A stretch of DNA of 64,000 nt, taken from assembly GCA_951640165.1 (NCBI GenBank), contig OX621246.1, positions 3,683,001 to 3,747,000 on the forward strand, in the 5' to 3' direction. This stretch comes from Pseudoips prasinana. Lineage: Eukaryota > Arthropoda > Insecta > Lepidoptera > Nolidae. The notes beneath the pieces are model-generated. The model was given only the letters and a program-made list of their open reading frames with translations, had not been told where the DNA came from and made no database searches. A program made the position numbers and the translations under genes. Shown piece after piece: positions 43,990 through 55,069 of this stretch; position 1 is the first letter of the stretch, and the number at the start of each line of letters is the position of its first letter.

Positions 43990-44150
43990 CAAATACTGTT
44001 TTAAGTTAAATTAATGAGCGCCTCCGTGCTTCAGAGGTTTAGTCAAGCTGCTGGCCACGGTTGTTATCGTGAGAAAACATTCGTTAAAGTAGACGATCTT
44101 GAAAATTCCTGATAGAACCGTTACCATACGACTGCCCTGCCACTTGCATT
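43990..44150 (+). mobile_element. 5S-SINE body fragment
   Basis: CCTCCGTGCTTCAGAGG and AAAACATTCGTTAAAGTAG parallel 2933-3005; the 5S-like head is missing. Confidence 0.5.
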
Positions 44151-44585
44151 GAAATAATCTATTTTCCTTAGTTGTATCCATTGCTTTGTTTTACTTATTT
44201 TTGCAATATAATGTACTTCTTCTTCCGTTAAAATTTTTTCGAATGGATTGTTAATTTTTTACATAACATACATATTTAAAAAATATTCAATCGATTTAAT
44301 AACACTCTAATTCTTAAGTCGGTTAAAAGCACCTGCTGGCGCCTTCGATACTTACAAATATGTATCAATTATAATAAATATTTTGCTACTTGAATTTTAA
44401 CACCATAAAATATTTTACTACCATGTAACTACATTGTAAAAAATTAATTAATTTAACGGGACAAGTGTGAGTCGGATCAAAACTCGAAAGGATCCGTAGC
44501 ATCACACAAGATCACAGAGAAAAAAATAAATAATAATGATGCTAACGGACTTTAAAAAGAAGACGGTTTTTCATGTATTAGATAC
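44151..44585. other. Mostly unrecognised; Repeat-P head scrap
   Basis: 44455-44545 (GGGACAAGTGTGAGTCGG, AAGGATCCGTAGCATC) looks like a degraded Repeat-P start. Confidence 0.4.
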
Positions 44586-44862
44586 AGTCAGATATTGCCA
44601 GTGATGACTTATGTAAAAGAGACGTGGTCGCTTGCTATGGGCCTCATAAGAGGGCACAAAGTCACCCAAAGAGCAATCACCCAAGACGCAGCGTGGGAAG
44701 GCCACCTACAAGGTGAACCGACAATCTTGCAAGGGTTGCGGGGAGCCGCTGCGCTGGATGCGTGGAGGACAAGACCGGCCATTGTCTCTACATCCTTGGG
44801 GAGGCCTTTGTCCAGCAGTGGACGTCTTTCGGCTGATATGATGATGACTATGATGATGAGAT
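44586..44862 (+). pseudogene. RTE LINE C-terminal fragment and tail
   Basis: The plus strand reads PVMTYVKETWSLAMGLIRGH, KVTQRAI, then out of frame the CAGCAGTGGACGTC tail and (ATGATG). Most of the C-terminal domain between them is deleted. Confidence 0.78.
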
Positions 44863-45534
44863 GAGTTATCTTTTTTTCTATATATTTCCGTCTAACTATT
44901 TGCTGTTATAAAGCTAATTTGAAGTCATTTGTAGGGTTTTATTTAATAGTAACTATATCGTGGTAACTAAGTATACATAAAATTTAACTAAAAAAGGCTA
45001 TATAACATTTTTAGTTAATATTTTGTTATTTTGTGTTATTATATAATAATAATCATTTTTGAGGAGGATTAGAAATAGGGTTCCGTTAGCAGCCTTGGAG
45101 TGCGGGTCTCTAAAAATTACCAATTACTAAAGAATGCGAGTAAACATGATTTATTAATTTAAAGTGGCTCTATCAATATTTATCGTACCTACAAATTGAA
45201 ACTGACAGTAGTATTGTATAATTTTACAGTCGTTTCTTTGTGACAGATTCATTTTATGATCTGTCTATACTTTGGGTATATTTTGTTATCGTAATGTTAA
45301 GGAGGAGTTTCTTTCGCTACTTCTAATTTCTGTTTTAAAAAACATCAAATTGCTTCAGATAGAGAAAAGTTGAAGTCAACTAATTTCACCAAAATGCTAA
45401 CGTTTAAATTCAAATTCTAAATTCATTAATTCCATAAGATACCTTTAATGTGGAATCTTCATAATAATATGAGATTCGTCATATGAGATTATATCTAAAG
45501 CATTCTCTATCATCAAAATCTAATCCTATCCTGG
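44863..45534. other. Nothing recognised
   Basis: AT-rich unshared DNA. Confidence 0.4.
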
Positions 45535-45730
45535 AACATCACACGCCGTTATCTCATCCCAACCTAAGAAGTGCTTGTACTATGGAAACCAGATTACTCA
45601 TATACTACTTTTCTTTTGTAGATACATACTTATATAGATTCATAGACACAGACTCAGGACAAACAGATATGTGCGTGCACCTCCTGTCCTGGGCGCGAAT
45701 CGAACTTACTGCCTGCGACGTGAAAGTATC
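45535..45730 (-). mobile_element. SINE-B copy, degraded
   Basis: CCCAACCTAAGAAGTGCTTG, ATGGAAACCAGATTACTC, AGACTCAGGACAAACAG and GGGCGCGAATCGAAC are the inverted SINE-B tail and B-box. Confidence 0.68.
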
Positions 45731-46736
45731 TACCAATCAAGCAATAAGTTTAGTAGTTTTTAAATGTACTTATTTACTTATATTATTACTTAATAAAGAC
45801 AGAACCATTCAGACAATATGTAGTAATATTTAAATTTCAATACGTAATATTAAAAACTTCAACTAAACATAATCTCCTTGACAATAACTTAATACAAGCT
45901 AGCTAAATGTCATTACCATTATAAAATAAATAGTATAAATGTTTTAACATTCCGTGTACCTAAATATCTGTAGTAAGTAACTAGAAATAATAACTGTATT
46001 ACTACAAACATGTTCTGACTATTTACAAGCGCTTTTTTAAAGTCTACGTGAATAAAAACCTTTTTTATTATTTTTTTATTTTATTTTACTTTATTTTATT
46101 TTACTTAGTCCTTCCTGTAAGTAATAATATCAGTTCAGAAGTTAATATTGTAATTTACCCGAGAAATAAAAATTATATTAAAATGTTTAAAACTTCCTCT
46201 TAATAAATGAATATTTTAATTGGTCCAATTTACGTAGCATACCAACAATCTCTGAAATAATATTTGATTTAATTGCAATTCTTACTCTAAAATGCGAGAA
46301 CATTATATTGTTTATAAGCTAGAATAATATCAATATTGAATACTTACTGTTCCGGCAGGCTTTATCCTGCACTGGGAATAAAAAAAGAACTTGGAACCCA
46401 ATTACAACGGTACCTATCGGGTCGAGTTGTAAATCCAAGTTATCCAGGGTTTGTTTTTATTCGACTTTGGTTGAAAAATGTGGAACCCTATTTCATAGCG
46501 CCACAACCAACCCTATTTTATGTCCTCTTAGTAAAAGTGAGGCCATGACGGCCAGTCATAGTGGAGACTAGTCACCAGGGTATTTAAGGGTCCTTCATTT
46601 CCTTACTCTCAATTATCAATGGAAGAGGGTCAGGCCCAAGACCGACGGCTTTAGAGGGTGCAATATTACCTACTTCCTGAAAGTTACTAAGAATTTTTAG
46701 CTTAAACAAAAATTTAAATTTTCATTATTATTTCGA
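45731..46736. other. Nothing recognised
   Basis: Very AT-rich first half. A 70-codon frame at 46336-46548 has no recognisable domain. Confidence 0.4.
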
Positions 46737-47060
46737 TCAAAATACAAAATCAATATGTGGTGTTAATTCCGCTAATTGTCAGTTTAATCATGCCGGGATG
46801 CAATTTGCACCGCCCTCCCGCCCGCAAAAATGTGCACATGCAAGAAGGACAATAAAAAAGCAAATTACATACGCCAGTACGATACCCAACACGTGTTTCA
46901 GTCCTCCACGGACCATTCTCAAGGGCTGCTAACTCGTCGAGTGCTCGAAGGAGACTCAAATTGTTTAGTCTCCGGCGGGAGGGCGGTGCATATTGCATCC
47001 CGGCATGATTAAACTGACAATTAGCGGAATTAACACCACATATTGATTTTGTATTTTGAT
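46737..47060. mobile_element. MITE with ~87-bp terminal inverted repeats
   Basis: Arms 46737-46823 and 46974-47060 are near-perfect complements (ATCAAAATACAAAATCAATA outside, GCACCGCCCTCCCGCC inside). A spacer of about 150 bp has CACATGCAAGAAGGACAAT. A one-armed relative is at 1876-2073. Target duplication not certain. Confidence 0.85.
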
Positions 47061-47162
47061 TGTTATGGATTTCCGCAAAGTAACGCCTGATTCCATTACT
47101 TATTATTAATTCGGCTGAACACGCTGACTAGACTTGTAAGAAGTTTATAAATACTGGCCTAA

Positions 47163-47583
47163 GGCTGCTATTCCACCAGAGATGTGATATGCTACGTTGC
47201 TATGGATCCGTTTGATATTCACCAATCATATTCATTGGTGCACATAGCTTAGCACTGGTGGAAACGATTTCAACTAAGATATGTTTTTTTATATGGAAGG
47301 ATGCGTGCTATGGATGTGTGCTATGGATGCGTGCAATGGGTCGTCACGAGTGGTTTAGCTACATATGTGCAGAGCAGAGTACTTCCCTACTATCGATGAA
47401 TTGCATAGCTCGAGCTGCGCATCTTCCTCGCGCAGCTACTTTGCTGCGGTGCATCTTCATAGCACATCTTACTCGCACCGCTACATAGCTCAGTATCAGT
47501 GGAAACGCTCACATAGTTTCGTAACTTAGCTTTTACATTCTCTCAGCATAGCTGCATAGCACATCTCTGGTGGAAAGGCACCC
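47163..47583. mobile_element. PIF/Harbinger-like MITE (421 bp)
   Basis: The ends GGCTGCTATTCCACCAGAG and the complement of GGGTGCCTTTCCACCAGAG are inverted repeats over about 40 bp. TAA flanks both ends (47160-47162, 47584-47586). A 3-bp TWA duplication with GG-starting ends suits PIF/Harbinger. The interior is non-coding with GCTATGGATG-type local repeats. Confidence 0.75.
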
Positions 47584-48146
47584 TAAGTATTATACCACAT
47601 TATACATCTTTCAAAAAACACTCATACATTTGCATTCTTCAGCAATTTCCCGGTGAAATCTGGTAAAAACTAGTTTGTGCCGCTTAGATCCAGTTTTTTC
47701 CGGCCGCACGTGCCTTCTTGCAATAATTATAACATTGTAACCGGCATTTATTACTAATTATGACACTTGGTGCAATTACGGGTAATGTTTTTAATTGCCG
47801 ATTATGGTATTAATTATGCGAAAGGCGGCAAACTTTTTGCTTTAAAATCTTAGATAAACAGTGACAAATTGTAAACGGTGTGGTAATTACAGCTATGAGG
47901 AATAATTGATTTAATGTGTCTTAGTAAAGACTATATTTACATAATTTATAAGCTTGTTACATCCTTTTTCTAACGCTGATAATGAGACAAAACTAATTGG
48001 GATTTTTCTGACACAAAAATCCATACTTACCTGTTGTCTGGAAGTTGGCGGTGTCTAGAGTTGCCAACTCTATAATTGGGCAACCAGGATACGACGCGTG
48101 AAAACTACGGATTTTAATTTTGTATTTATACCTATATAAAGGGAAA
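47584..48146. other. Nothing recognised
   Basis: No shared repeat or frame. Confidence 0.4.
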
Positions 48147-48308
48147 GGCTCTTGAGTGGCGACTATGTACCGAAAGACGCAGCTTGGAAGGGTTTTGTGA
48201 GGGTCAATGGAAGCCGCTGGACACGGATAGCACAGGACCAGCAATTGTGGAGAGCTTTGGGAAGGTGTTTTCCAGCCGTGAAACTCTTTCGGCTGATATG
48301 ATGATGAA
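48147..48308 (+). mobile_element. RTE LINE C-terminal scrap and tail
   Basis: CTTGAGTGGCGACTATG, GAAAGACGCAGCTTGGAAGG, AGCCGCTGGACACGG, TTTCGGCTGATATGATGATG. The frame is broken. Confidence 0.72.
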
Positions 48309-48489
48309 AGACAAGATATTTAAGTATTTTTGTACGAAAGTATCGATATGTAACGAAAAAGCGCTAGACAGTTTTTTATTATATCTCCACGGACTGGTAT
48401 TGTAACAAAAATGTTCCCAAAACAATCCTTTTAAGTAACTGCAATGGTGGAAGTTTCGAATCCAATATGGGGCGCGGTCTTTGGCGCAC

Positions 48490-48592
48490 ATATTTCTTAG
48501 TTTTTAGTTTTATTCCTCTCATCATTATCCGGTGAAATAGTATTTCTTAGTTTTTAGTTTTATTCCTACCTTCATTATCCGGTGAAATAGCA
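48490..48592. repeat. 50-bp tandem duplication
   Basis: TATTTCTTAGTTTTTAGTTT and TCATTATCCGGTGAAATAG occur twice, at 48490 and 48540, with two or three differences. Confidence 0.85.
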
Positions 48593-48621
48593 ATAAAGGT
48601 GTACATTAATTGTTACCATTG

Positions 48622-48890
48622 ACGGGCCTGTTGGCGTGGTTGGTAGATACGCTGCCTTTCACGCCGGAGGTCGTGGGTTCGATCCCCACCCGGGACAAAT
48701 ATTTGTGTGCATGAACATGTCTGTTTGTCCTGAGTCTGGGTGTAAATTATATATATAAGTACGTTTTTACAAAAAAAAAATAGTATATGTAGTATATCAG
48801 TTATCTGGTTTCCATAGTACAAGCTCTGCTTAGTTTGGGATCAGATGACCGTGTGTAAATAATGTCCCAGAATATTATTATATTATTATT
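48622..48890 (+). mobile_element. SINE-B, full-length
   Basis: Head GGGCCTGTTGGCGTGGTTGG, B-box GGTTCGATCCCC, GTGTGCATGAACATGTCTG, tail TAGTTTGGGATCAGATGACC and (ATT)n. The LINE at 48895-52310 abuts its tail in the opposite orientation. Confidence 0.88.
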
Positions 48891-48894
48891 ATTT

Positions 48895-51800
48895 ATTTTT
48901 TTTTATTTCAAAACTTTATGCACAAATTTGTACAGAGGTGGACTTAATGCCGTAGGCATTTTCTCCCAGTCGACCTTGGGGAGGTGCAGAGATTAATCAG
49001 TAGGTAGTAGGTGCACTAAGTATAACAGTATAGATTTTTAAAGGATTGGATAAATATTCGATACATAAATAATTTAAATATATAGTTAAATGTATATGTA
49101 TATAAATAAATGTATAATATCTAATATATGCAATACTATTACTACTATAATATACTATACATACATACATAATAGATTAGGTAGGGAAATCACAATTCTG
49201 CTTACAAGTTGTTTAGAATGTGCTCTCTTAGCTTCATTTTGAATGAGAAGCGGCTTTTGGCCAACCTGATTTCGAGAGGCAGCGCATTCCACAGAAGAAT
49301 AGACTGGACAAAAAAGGAAGAGTGAATAAAGTCAGAATGGTGAGGCGGGCATTGAAGAAGGCGGTTATAAGTAGACCGGAGAGTTTTCGCATGATTATTG
49401 CCCAGAAATTGGAAGTGAGTAGTTAAGTAAGAAGGTGAAGAGGGAGAGTCCAGTATAGAATAAAGAGTAGTTAAAGCTCTCAAAGAACGCCTATGGCGAA
49501 TAGGCAACCATTGTAATTTCGTACGGTAGAAGGATACATGGTCGTACTTACGGAGATTAAAGACGAATCGAATGCAGTTATTCAGAAGTCGGTCAAGTTT
49601 GTTGAGGTGATCTGCATTCAGTTCAAAGTAGCATACATCACCATAGTCGATTATAGGAAAAATTAAAGCTTGCACGAGCGTTACTTTTGTTTTCCACGGC
49701 AAGAAATGTTTGAGCCGATAGAGAGATCGCAGGATTCCGGTGACCCTCTGACTTACACTGCCAATTTGTTTTTGCCAGCTGAGTGTTGTGTCAATTAAAA
49801 TTCCTAGGTCTTTAATATTAGGACTTATACAAATCGTAGTACTGTCGTATACAACTGGTGCGAGGCTATCAAAGTCAACTCTGCTGATCATGCGGGAACT
49901 TCCAAGTATAGTGGCTTGGCATTTTGAAGGGTTAACACTAAGACCAAACCTATCGGACCAATTTTTTATCAATGCCAAGTCACTATTGATTTGGCCGATC
50001 GCTGCAGAGAGGTTCTCCAGGTTTGCTTGAGCATAAATTTGAAGGTCATCGGCATAAAGATGGTACGCACTCTGAAGGTTATGACTGAGAAGATTTATAA
50101 ACAAAGAAAATAGTAGAGGAGAGAGAATACCGCCTTGAGGTACGCCTGAGGTAACTTTACACCAATTAGATGTAGATTCACCAATTTGAACCGATTGCAG
50201 GCGATCCCGAAGGTAGGATGAAAACCACTCCAATGCTTCGTCAGAGATCATAAGATGGGATAGGATGGCTAAAAGGATATCATGACTGACGGTATTAAAG
50301 GCATTGGAGAAATCGACCAGAACCAAGACTGTGATCTTGGTATCCTCCATGCCAGCTCGAATATCGCCAGTCACTTTAAGGAGTGCGGTAGTGGTACTGT
50401 GACCAGGTCTGAACCCCGATTGTAGTGGACTTAGGAGGTTGTTCATAAGAACGAAGCGGGAAAGTTGTTTATGAATGCAGGACTCAAGAACTTTAGAAAG
50501 GAAAGGAAGAATGGATATTGGACGGTAGTGAATAGGACTGGAAGGGTTTGAGGTTTTAGGGAGTGGATGGACTAGAGCTTTACGCCATAATGACGGGAAT
50601 GATCCGGAAGTGAGGGAAAAGTTAACAATATGAGTAATTGCAGGGAGGAGATGGTTTAGGATAGGAATGATCATGCGTCTACCGATTTTATCGCAACCCA
50701 CGGCGTTGGATTGAATAGACAGGATTATCTTTTTGATCTCGTCCAAATCAGCTAGAGTAAATTTGAAAGGGCTAATATTAGGGCGCGTTAAACCATTGAT
50801 GTACGAAATAGTTTGCCTCTTGGCCAGATGATCCATAGATGAAGCAGTGGTGAAATGTTGATTAAGATCATCTAGAACCATTGAGCTAGGAAGGTCTAAA
50901 TGTCGCGACTTGCCGATACCAAGAGTCCCAAGGAACTTCCAGATACCAGCAGGAGAAGAAGTAGATATGTTATTAAGAATATGACGGCGTTTAGCTTTAC
51001 GTACCATCTGATTACACCGATTCCTACAAACCCTGAAGATATTCCAGTTGTCTTCAGTTCGATTTTTTTTTAATTTTCGGAATGCACGGTCCCTCCGTCT
51101 CATTGCCATCTTAATTTCCCTTGTCATCCACGGTGCTGGAGGACGCTTTATTTTAACTTTTTTGACAGGGGCATGTACGTCGTAAAGTTCAGTGACCGTT
51201 TTATTAAAAATACTGACCTTCATATCTAAAGTGGTCGCTTGTAGCATTGGCTCCCAGTCGATTAACGCAGCATCTTTAGATAAAAGCTCAACCTTTAAAG
51301 AAGCAAAAGAACGCACGTACAACACTTTGGGTTTAGGTTTAGGTGCTTTTAGGAGATAAGACAGGAAGATAAGGTCGTGATGAGAAAATCCAGGAGCGGG
51401 ACATTGGCCATGGGACGAAACCAAGGAAGGATTCGAGGTAAGGATTAAATCGAGCCAAGTATCATCACCTAAGACGTTATGGTGAGTAGCTTGAAGTGGC
51501 AAGACGTGCAAGCTGCTTGACTCGATTATGTGTAGGAGTTTGCGGGAACTAGGAGTGTTGTGAGCAAGTAGGTTGGTGTTAAAATCTCCCATGATAATGT
51601 GGTGAGCGTACTCTGAGCCCAAAGATTCTAAAACTGATTCGAAATCAGTGAAGTAGTCTACATTAGGGGGGCAATAAACCACACCAAGAATGGTTTTGAC
51701 TCCTTTGACAGAGACCTCAAGAAAAAGGAACTCGGCAGAGGCTGAATAGTTTGAAGAGGAGGTAGCAACAATATTATAGGGAAAGTCGCTCCGTAGGTAT

Positions 51801-52310
51801 ATCGCGACACCACCTCCTCCTTTACCAGTTCGGTCATTTCGAATTAGAATGAAACCAGGAAGAGGATATAAAGTGGAAAGAAGATGCGGTTTGAGCCAGC
51901 TCTCGGAAATCAGGATAGCATGAACATTGCACTCAGCGAAAGTTTCGAGCAAGTCGCTATGGTGGCTGGGAATGCTCTGGGCATTAAGATGGCAAACATT
52001 TAAAAGATTGGAACGGCTATCGTTAAACTTATCATGTAGGATATCACCAAGCGAGCCTTCCAAGGAGCAGAAACTGTCGTTAGCAGAATCGTAAATAGAA
52101 TGAAAAGAGTCGGTATCATCGTCCGTTAATATGACAGACATGATAACCGGGATTTAATATAAATAAATAAGATATATATGTATATAAACTAGAAATATAT
52201 ATAAAATATAAGTGTATAAAATGTAGTGCAAGGTTAAAATAACTTATTACCATTGGCTTACTAAATAATGAAACGGACTTAGTAGTAGCAATGGTATAAC
52301 ATGGCTTACT
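48895..52310 (-). mobile_element. Non-LTR retrotransposon (LINE), apparently coding-intact
   Basis: A single long minus-strand ORF is followed by a ~300-bp 3' region ending in an A-rich TAAATAATAAT tract at about 48895. The 5' side runs to about 52310, where sequence of the neighbouring repeat array resumes (GCGGCTGATAC). No separate ORF1 is seen. Exact ends are estimates. Confidence 0.82.
49202..52141 (-). CDS. LINE endonuclease-reverse transcriptase (979 aa, intact)
   Basis: This enzyme would nick target DNA and copy its own RNA there. The N-terminal APE-like endonuclease shows N53 in HLNAQS, E80 in LISESW, GDFN at 185-188, D231 in TWLDLILTS and the SHHD motif at 253-256. The reverse transcriptase shows YRPISILPFLSKVLE (539-553), GFRPGHST (576-583), D610 in VLVDFSNAFNTV, GVPQGGILSPLLF (666-678) and YADD at 696-699. 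A C-terminal thumb-like and leucine-rich region follows. Motif wording places it in the jockey/CR1-like (possibly Daphne-type) group rather than RTE. No stop or frameshift interrupts it, so the copy is young. A gag-like ORF1 was not found upstream. Confidence 0.9.
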   Translation of the reverse strand: MSVILTDDDTDSFHSIYDSANDSFCSLEGSLGDILHDKFNDSRSNLLNVCHLNAQSIPSHHSDLLETFAECNVHAILISESWLKPHLLSTLYPLPGFILIRNDRTGKGGGGVAIYLRSDFPYNIVATSSSNYSASAEFLFLEVSVKGVKTILGVVYCPPNVDYFTDFESVLESLGSEYAHHIIMGDFNTNLLAHNTPSSRKLLHIIESSSLHVLPLQATHHNVLGDDTWLDLILTSNPSLVSSHGQCPAPGFSHHDLIFLSYLLKAPKPKPKVLYVRSFASLKVELLSKDAALIDWEPMLQATTLDMKVSIFNKTVTELYDVHAPVKKVKIKRPPAPWMTREIKMAMRRRDRAFRKLKKNRTEDNWNIFRVCRNRCNQMVRKAKRRHILNNISTSSPAGIWKFLGTLGIGKSRHLDLPSSMVLDDLNQHFTTASSMDHLAKRQTISYINGLTRPNISPFKFTLADLDEIKKIILSIQSNAVGCDKIGRRMIIPILNHLLPAITHIVNFSLTSGSFPSLWRKALVHPLPKTSNPSSPIHYRPISILPFLSKVLESCIHKQLSRFVLMNNLLSPLQSGFRPGHSTTTALLKVTGDIRAGMEDTKITVLVLVDFSNAFNTVSHDILLAILSHLMISDEALEWFSSYLRDRLQSVQIGESTSNWCKVTSGVPQGGILSPLLFSLFINLLSHNLQSAYHLYADDLQIYAQANLENLSAAIGQINSDLALIKNWSDRFGLSVNPSKCQATILGSSRMISRVDFDSLAPVVYDSTTICISPNIKDLGILIDTTLSWQKQIGSVSQRVTGILRSLYRLKHFLPWKTKVTLVQALIFPIIDYGDVCYFELNADHLNKLDRLLNNCIRFVFNLRKYDHVSFYRTKLQWLPIRHRRSLRALTTLYSILDSPSSPSYLTTHFQFLGNNHAKTLRSTYNRLLQCPPHHSDFIHSSFFVQSILLWNALPLEIRLAKSRFSFKMKLREHILNNL

Positions 52311-53665
52311 CCACAATGCGGCTGATACTAATATTCTAAACTAGACCGAGTATATAATAATAGACCTCCCCCTCCCCCCGCCAATGAGCTCTGGCGACCT
52401 TAAAATTGGCATAACATAGTTTTCTCTATATTGCTATACTATATAGTATTACTATATAGTTATAAACTAGGTCTGCAAGGCATTCTGTTGCTGTCAAATA
52501 ATGAATTGAGTGTAGTTAATTAAGCAGGTGTATTGTATTGTACTTACTTACTTACTCGATCACGAACCGGAAGACGCAGCGTGGACAGCGTACAAGATGG
52601 ACCGATGATCTTGTGCGGGTCGCTGGAAATCGCTGGATGCGGATAGCGCAAGACCGGCAATCGTGGAGATCTTTGGGGGAGGCCCTTGTCCAGCAGTGGA
52701 CTTCTTTCGGCTGATATGATGATGATGATGATTGTATTGTACTTGTCATTCATTTTAATTGGGCATTTGTTTTTTCCGGTGATATTCCGTGGAATGTCCG
52801 ATTTTTAATGGATCCAGAAATATGCACGGAACACCAGAGGAGTTGCGGGTGCCATGCCGGCCTTTATAAGAGTCAGCAAACCAGTGTTGGAGACCTCCCC
52901 CTCCCCCCGCCGATGAGCTCTGGCGACCTTAAAATTGGCATAACATGGTTTTCTCTATATTGCGGCTAGTACGCATTCTAAACTAGGCCTGCAAGACATT
53001 CTGTTGCTGACAAATATTGAGTTGAGTGTAGTTAATTAAGCAGATGTCTATACTGTTAGTGTATACTTGTCATTGATTTAAATTGGGCATTTGTTTTTTC
53101 GGGTGTTATTTTGTGGAATGTCCGATTTTTTATGAATTCAGAAATATGCACTCACGAGTATGGAATTTCTTTTTATGTAAGAGGGTGACAGACGAGCAAA
53201 TGGGCCACATTTTCAGTGATCACTGTCGCCCATAGACACTCGCAAGACCAGAGGAGTCGCGGGTGCCTTGCCGGCCTTTATAAGAGTTAACATTAAGCAG
53301 ATGTCTATACTGTTAGTCTGTACTTGTCATTGATTTCAATTGGGAATTTGTTTTTTCCGGTGTTGTTTTTTTTTTTGTCAGGGGTCGACAAACGAGCTAG
53401 TGGGTCACCTGATGATAAGTGATCACCGCCGCTCATGCACACTCGGAACACCAGAGGAGTCACGGGTTCGTTGCCGGCCTTTAATAGTCAGCAATCAAGT
53501 GTTGCTGACCGACCCCCCCCCCCCCCCCCTCCGATGAGCTCTGGCGACCTTACTCACACTGTTATTATTAAGGAATGTCTTCTGTAAGGTGGAGGTTCCC
53601 CAGTCGGGCTGCTCTTCGAGCGAATGAATGCTGTGCCCTACCTCTCTTGTTTCGTGGAATATCCG
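52311..53665 (+). repeat. Irregular array of Repeat-K and linker units
   Basis: Repeat-K parts (GATGAGCTCTGGCGACCT near 52383, 52911 and 53534) alternate with a linker (GGGCATTTGTTTTTTC, GTGGAATGTCCGATTTTT, AGAAATATGCACTCACGAG) near 52760, 53085, 53340 and 53640. Spacing is uneven (about 250-540 bp), so it looks like repeated unequal exchange. A (C)n run lies at about 53512-53529. Confidence 0.7.
52546..52730 (+). mobile_element. 5'-truncated RTE insertion with 14-bp target duplication
   Basis: The RTE C-terminus and tail (GAAGACGCAGCGTGGACAG, GATGGACCGATGATCTTG, CCAGCAGTGGACTTC, (ATG)n) is flanked on both sides by ATTGTATTGTACTT (52532-52545 and 52731-52744). Confidence 0.88.
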
Positions 53666-54285
53666 TGTTTTTAATGAATCCAGAAATATGTACTCACGAG
53701 TTTCATATTCGATATTAATCCTATCGGATTATGGAAGTATATCTATCTGTGTTGGTGCATAGATTTTGTTAGTCATATATTTTCGCTGCTTGATTCCATT
53801 TTCTAATAGTCCACAACACGCTAGTGGTCTTAAAATGGTCAAATCAAATAAATAACTACGAATTAAAATCCGTGATGATGGATTACATCGAATCAGCTTC
53901 CGTAATGCTCTAGTTAATGATTAATGACGCAGCAATTTATGATGATTCATCGTAGGATTATGATTTAGAGTATGTGTTCTAATTGTGAGACTGGGTTTTG
54001 TACGGTTGGCAACGAAGCTCTGTATCGAATAAATCATTAATAATAATAATATCTTATAATAATAATAATACAATATTTTATTTTCATATGACATACGGAT
54101 TGTAAATGTACAATAATTTTAGTTAATAAGTAAGTACCTATATTTTTAGTTTTTACATTTCTGCAGTGCTGATCTTCCGATAGGGCCAGTATATACGAGT
54201 TTGTGAAATGAGTATCACAAATAGACAACATTACATCATATTACCTCATCTTGGGACATTATTCAGACAGGGCCATCTAATTCTA
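53666..54285. other. Nothing recognised; (ATA)n tract
   Basis: A short ATA microsatellite near 54040-54070; otherwise AT-rich unshared DNA. Confidence 0.45.
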
Positions 54286-54505
54286 AGACTGCACGTCTAG
54301 AGCAGCGGTTAAGAAAGTCGCCTTGCCACTTCGTATCCCTGGTTAGATTCCCGCGCAGAACAACTATTTGTTTGAACTTTAAGTAGTTGTCCTATGTCTG
54401 GATGTACTTTGTGCCCGCCGATTATATGATGTTTGTAAAGTACCCCGCGACACAGGGATTAATTTTCATAGTGCAGGCGATGTCTTTTAGAAAAAAACAA
54501 ACTAG
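54286..54505 (+). mobile_element. SINE-D copy
   Basis: GTCGCCTTGCCACTTCGTA, a worn B-box (GGTTAGATTCCC), AAGTACCCCGCGACACAGGG and AGTGCAGGCGATGTC. Confidence 0.75.
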
Positions 54506-54552
54506 CAGATATTGTGCTATGACTACAACCGCGATCGACAGAATAATAATAA

Positions 54553-54802
54553 TAATATATAGGGACAATGTCACACAGATCATCCTAGCCCCAAACTAAG
54601 CAAAGCTTGTACTATGGGTACCAGTCGACGATATACGTACTTATATAGATAAATAAATACTTAAATACATAGAAAACATCCATGACTCAGAAACAAATAT
54701 TCGTGCTCATCACACAAATATTTGCACTTACCGGGATTCGAACCCAGGACCACCAGCTTCGTAGGCAGGAGCACTACCAACTAGGCTACGGTGACCGTCA
54801 AA
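54553..54802 (-). mobile_element. SINE-A, full-length
   Basis: The reverse complement of 31612-31872: GATCATCCTAGCCCCAAAC, GGGATTCGAACCCAGGACC, CCAACTAGGCTACGGTGACC. Confidence 0.88.
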
Positions 54803-54814
54803 ATAATGTGCCCT

Positions 54815-54890
54815 CCGGAGAGGCTCAGAAATGAAACCTCTTTGTCGGTTGCGCATCTATGGACTGACCTTGTGCCTAGATTTACTCGTA
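54815..54890 (-). mobile_element. 5S-SINE fragment
   Basis: The minus strand has GGTCAGTCCATAGATGCGC then CGACAAAGAGGTTTCATTTC, matching the 5S-like head and body start at 2890-2935. Confidence 0.55.
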
Positions 54891-55069
54891 GACTACCCCC
54901 GCACATGAATATTACATATTACATTTTGACTGGCCTGTTGGACTAGAGGATTGTAATCATGATCGAGGCCACTCAGCCCGCGAAAATAGAGCAAAGGAAA
55001 AGGTTAGTCACGTTATTACCTGTTAACAATGTTGTAATAATTATGATACGCGAAAGTTTATATTATACA
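54891..55069. other. Nothing recognised
   Basis: Short gap with a possible degraded SINE head near 54940 (GGCCTGTTGGACTAGAGG). Confidence 0.35.

Noticed and set aside
53508..53530. Special C-tract structure
   Set aside because: A homopolymer expansion inside Repeat-K, where other copies have a shorter C run; it may also be a sequencing-length artefact.
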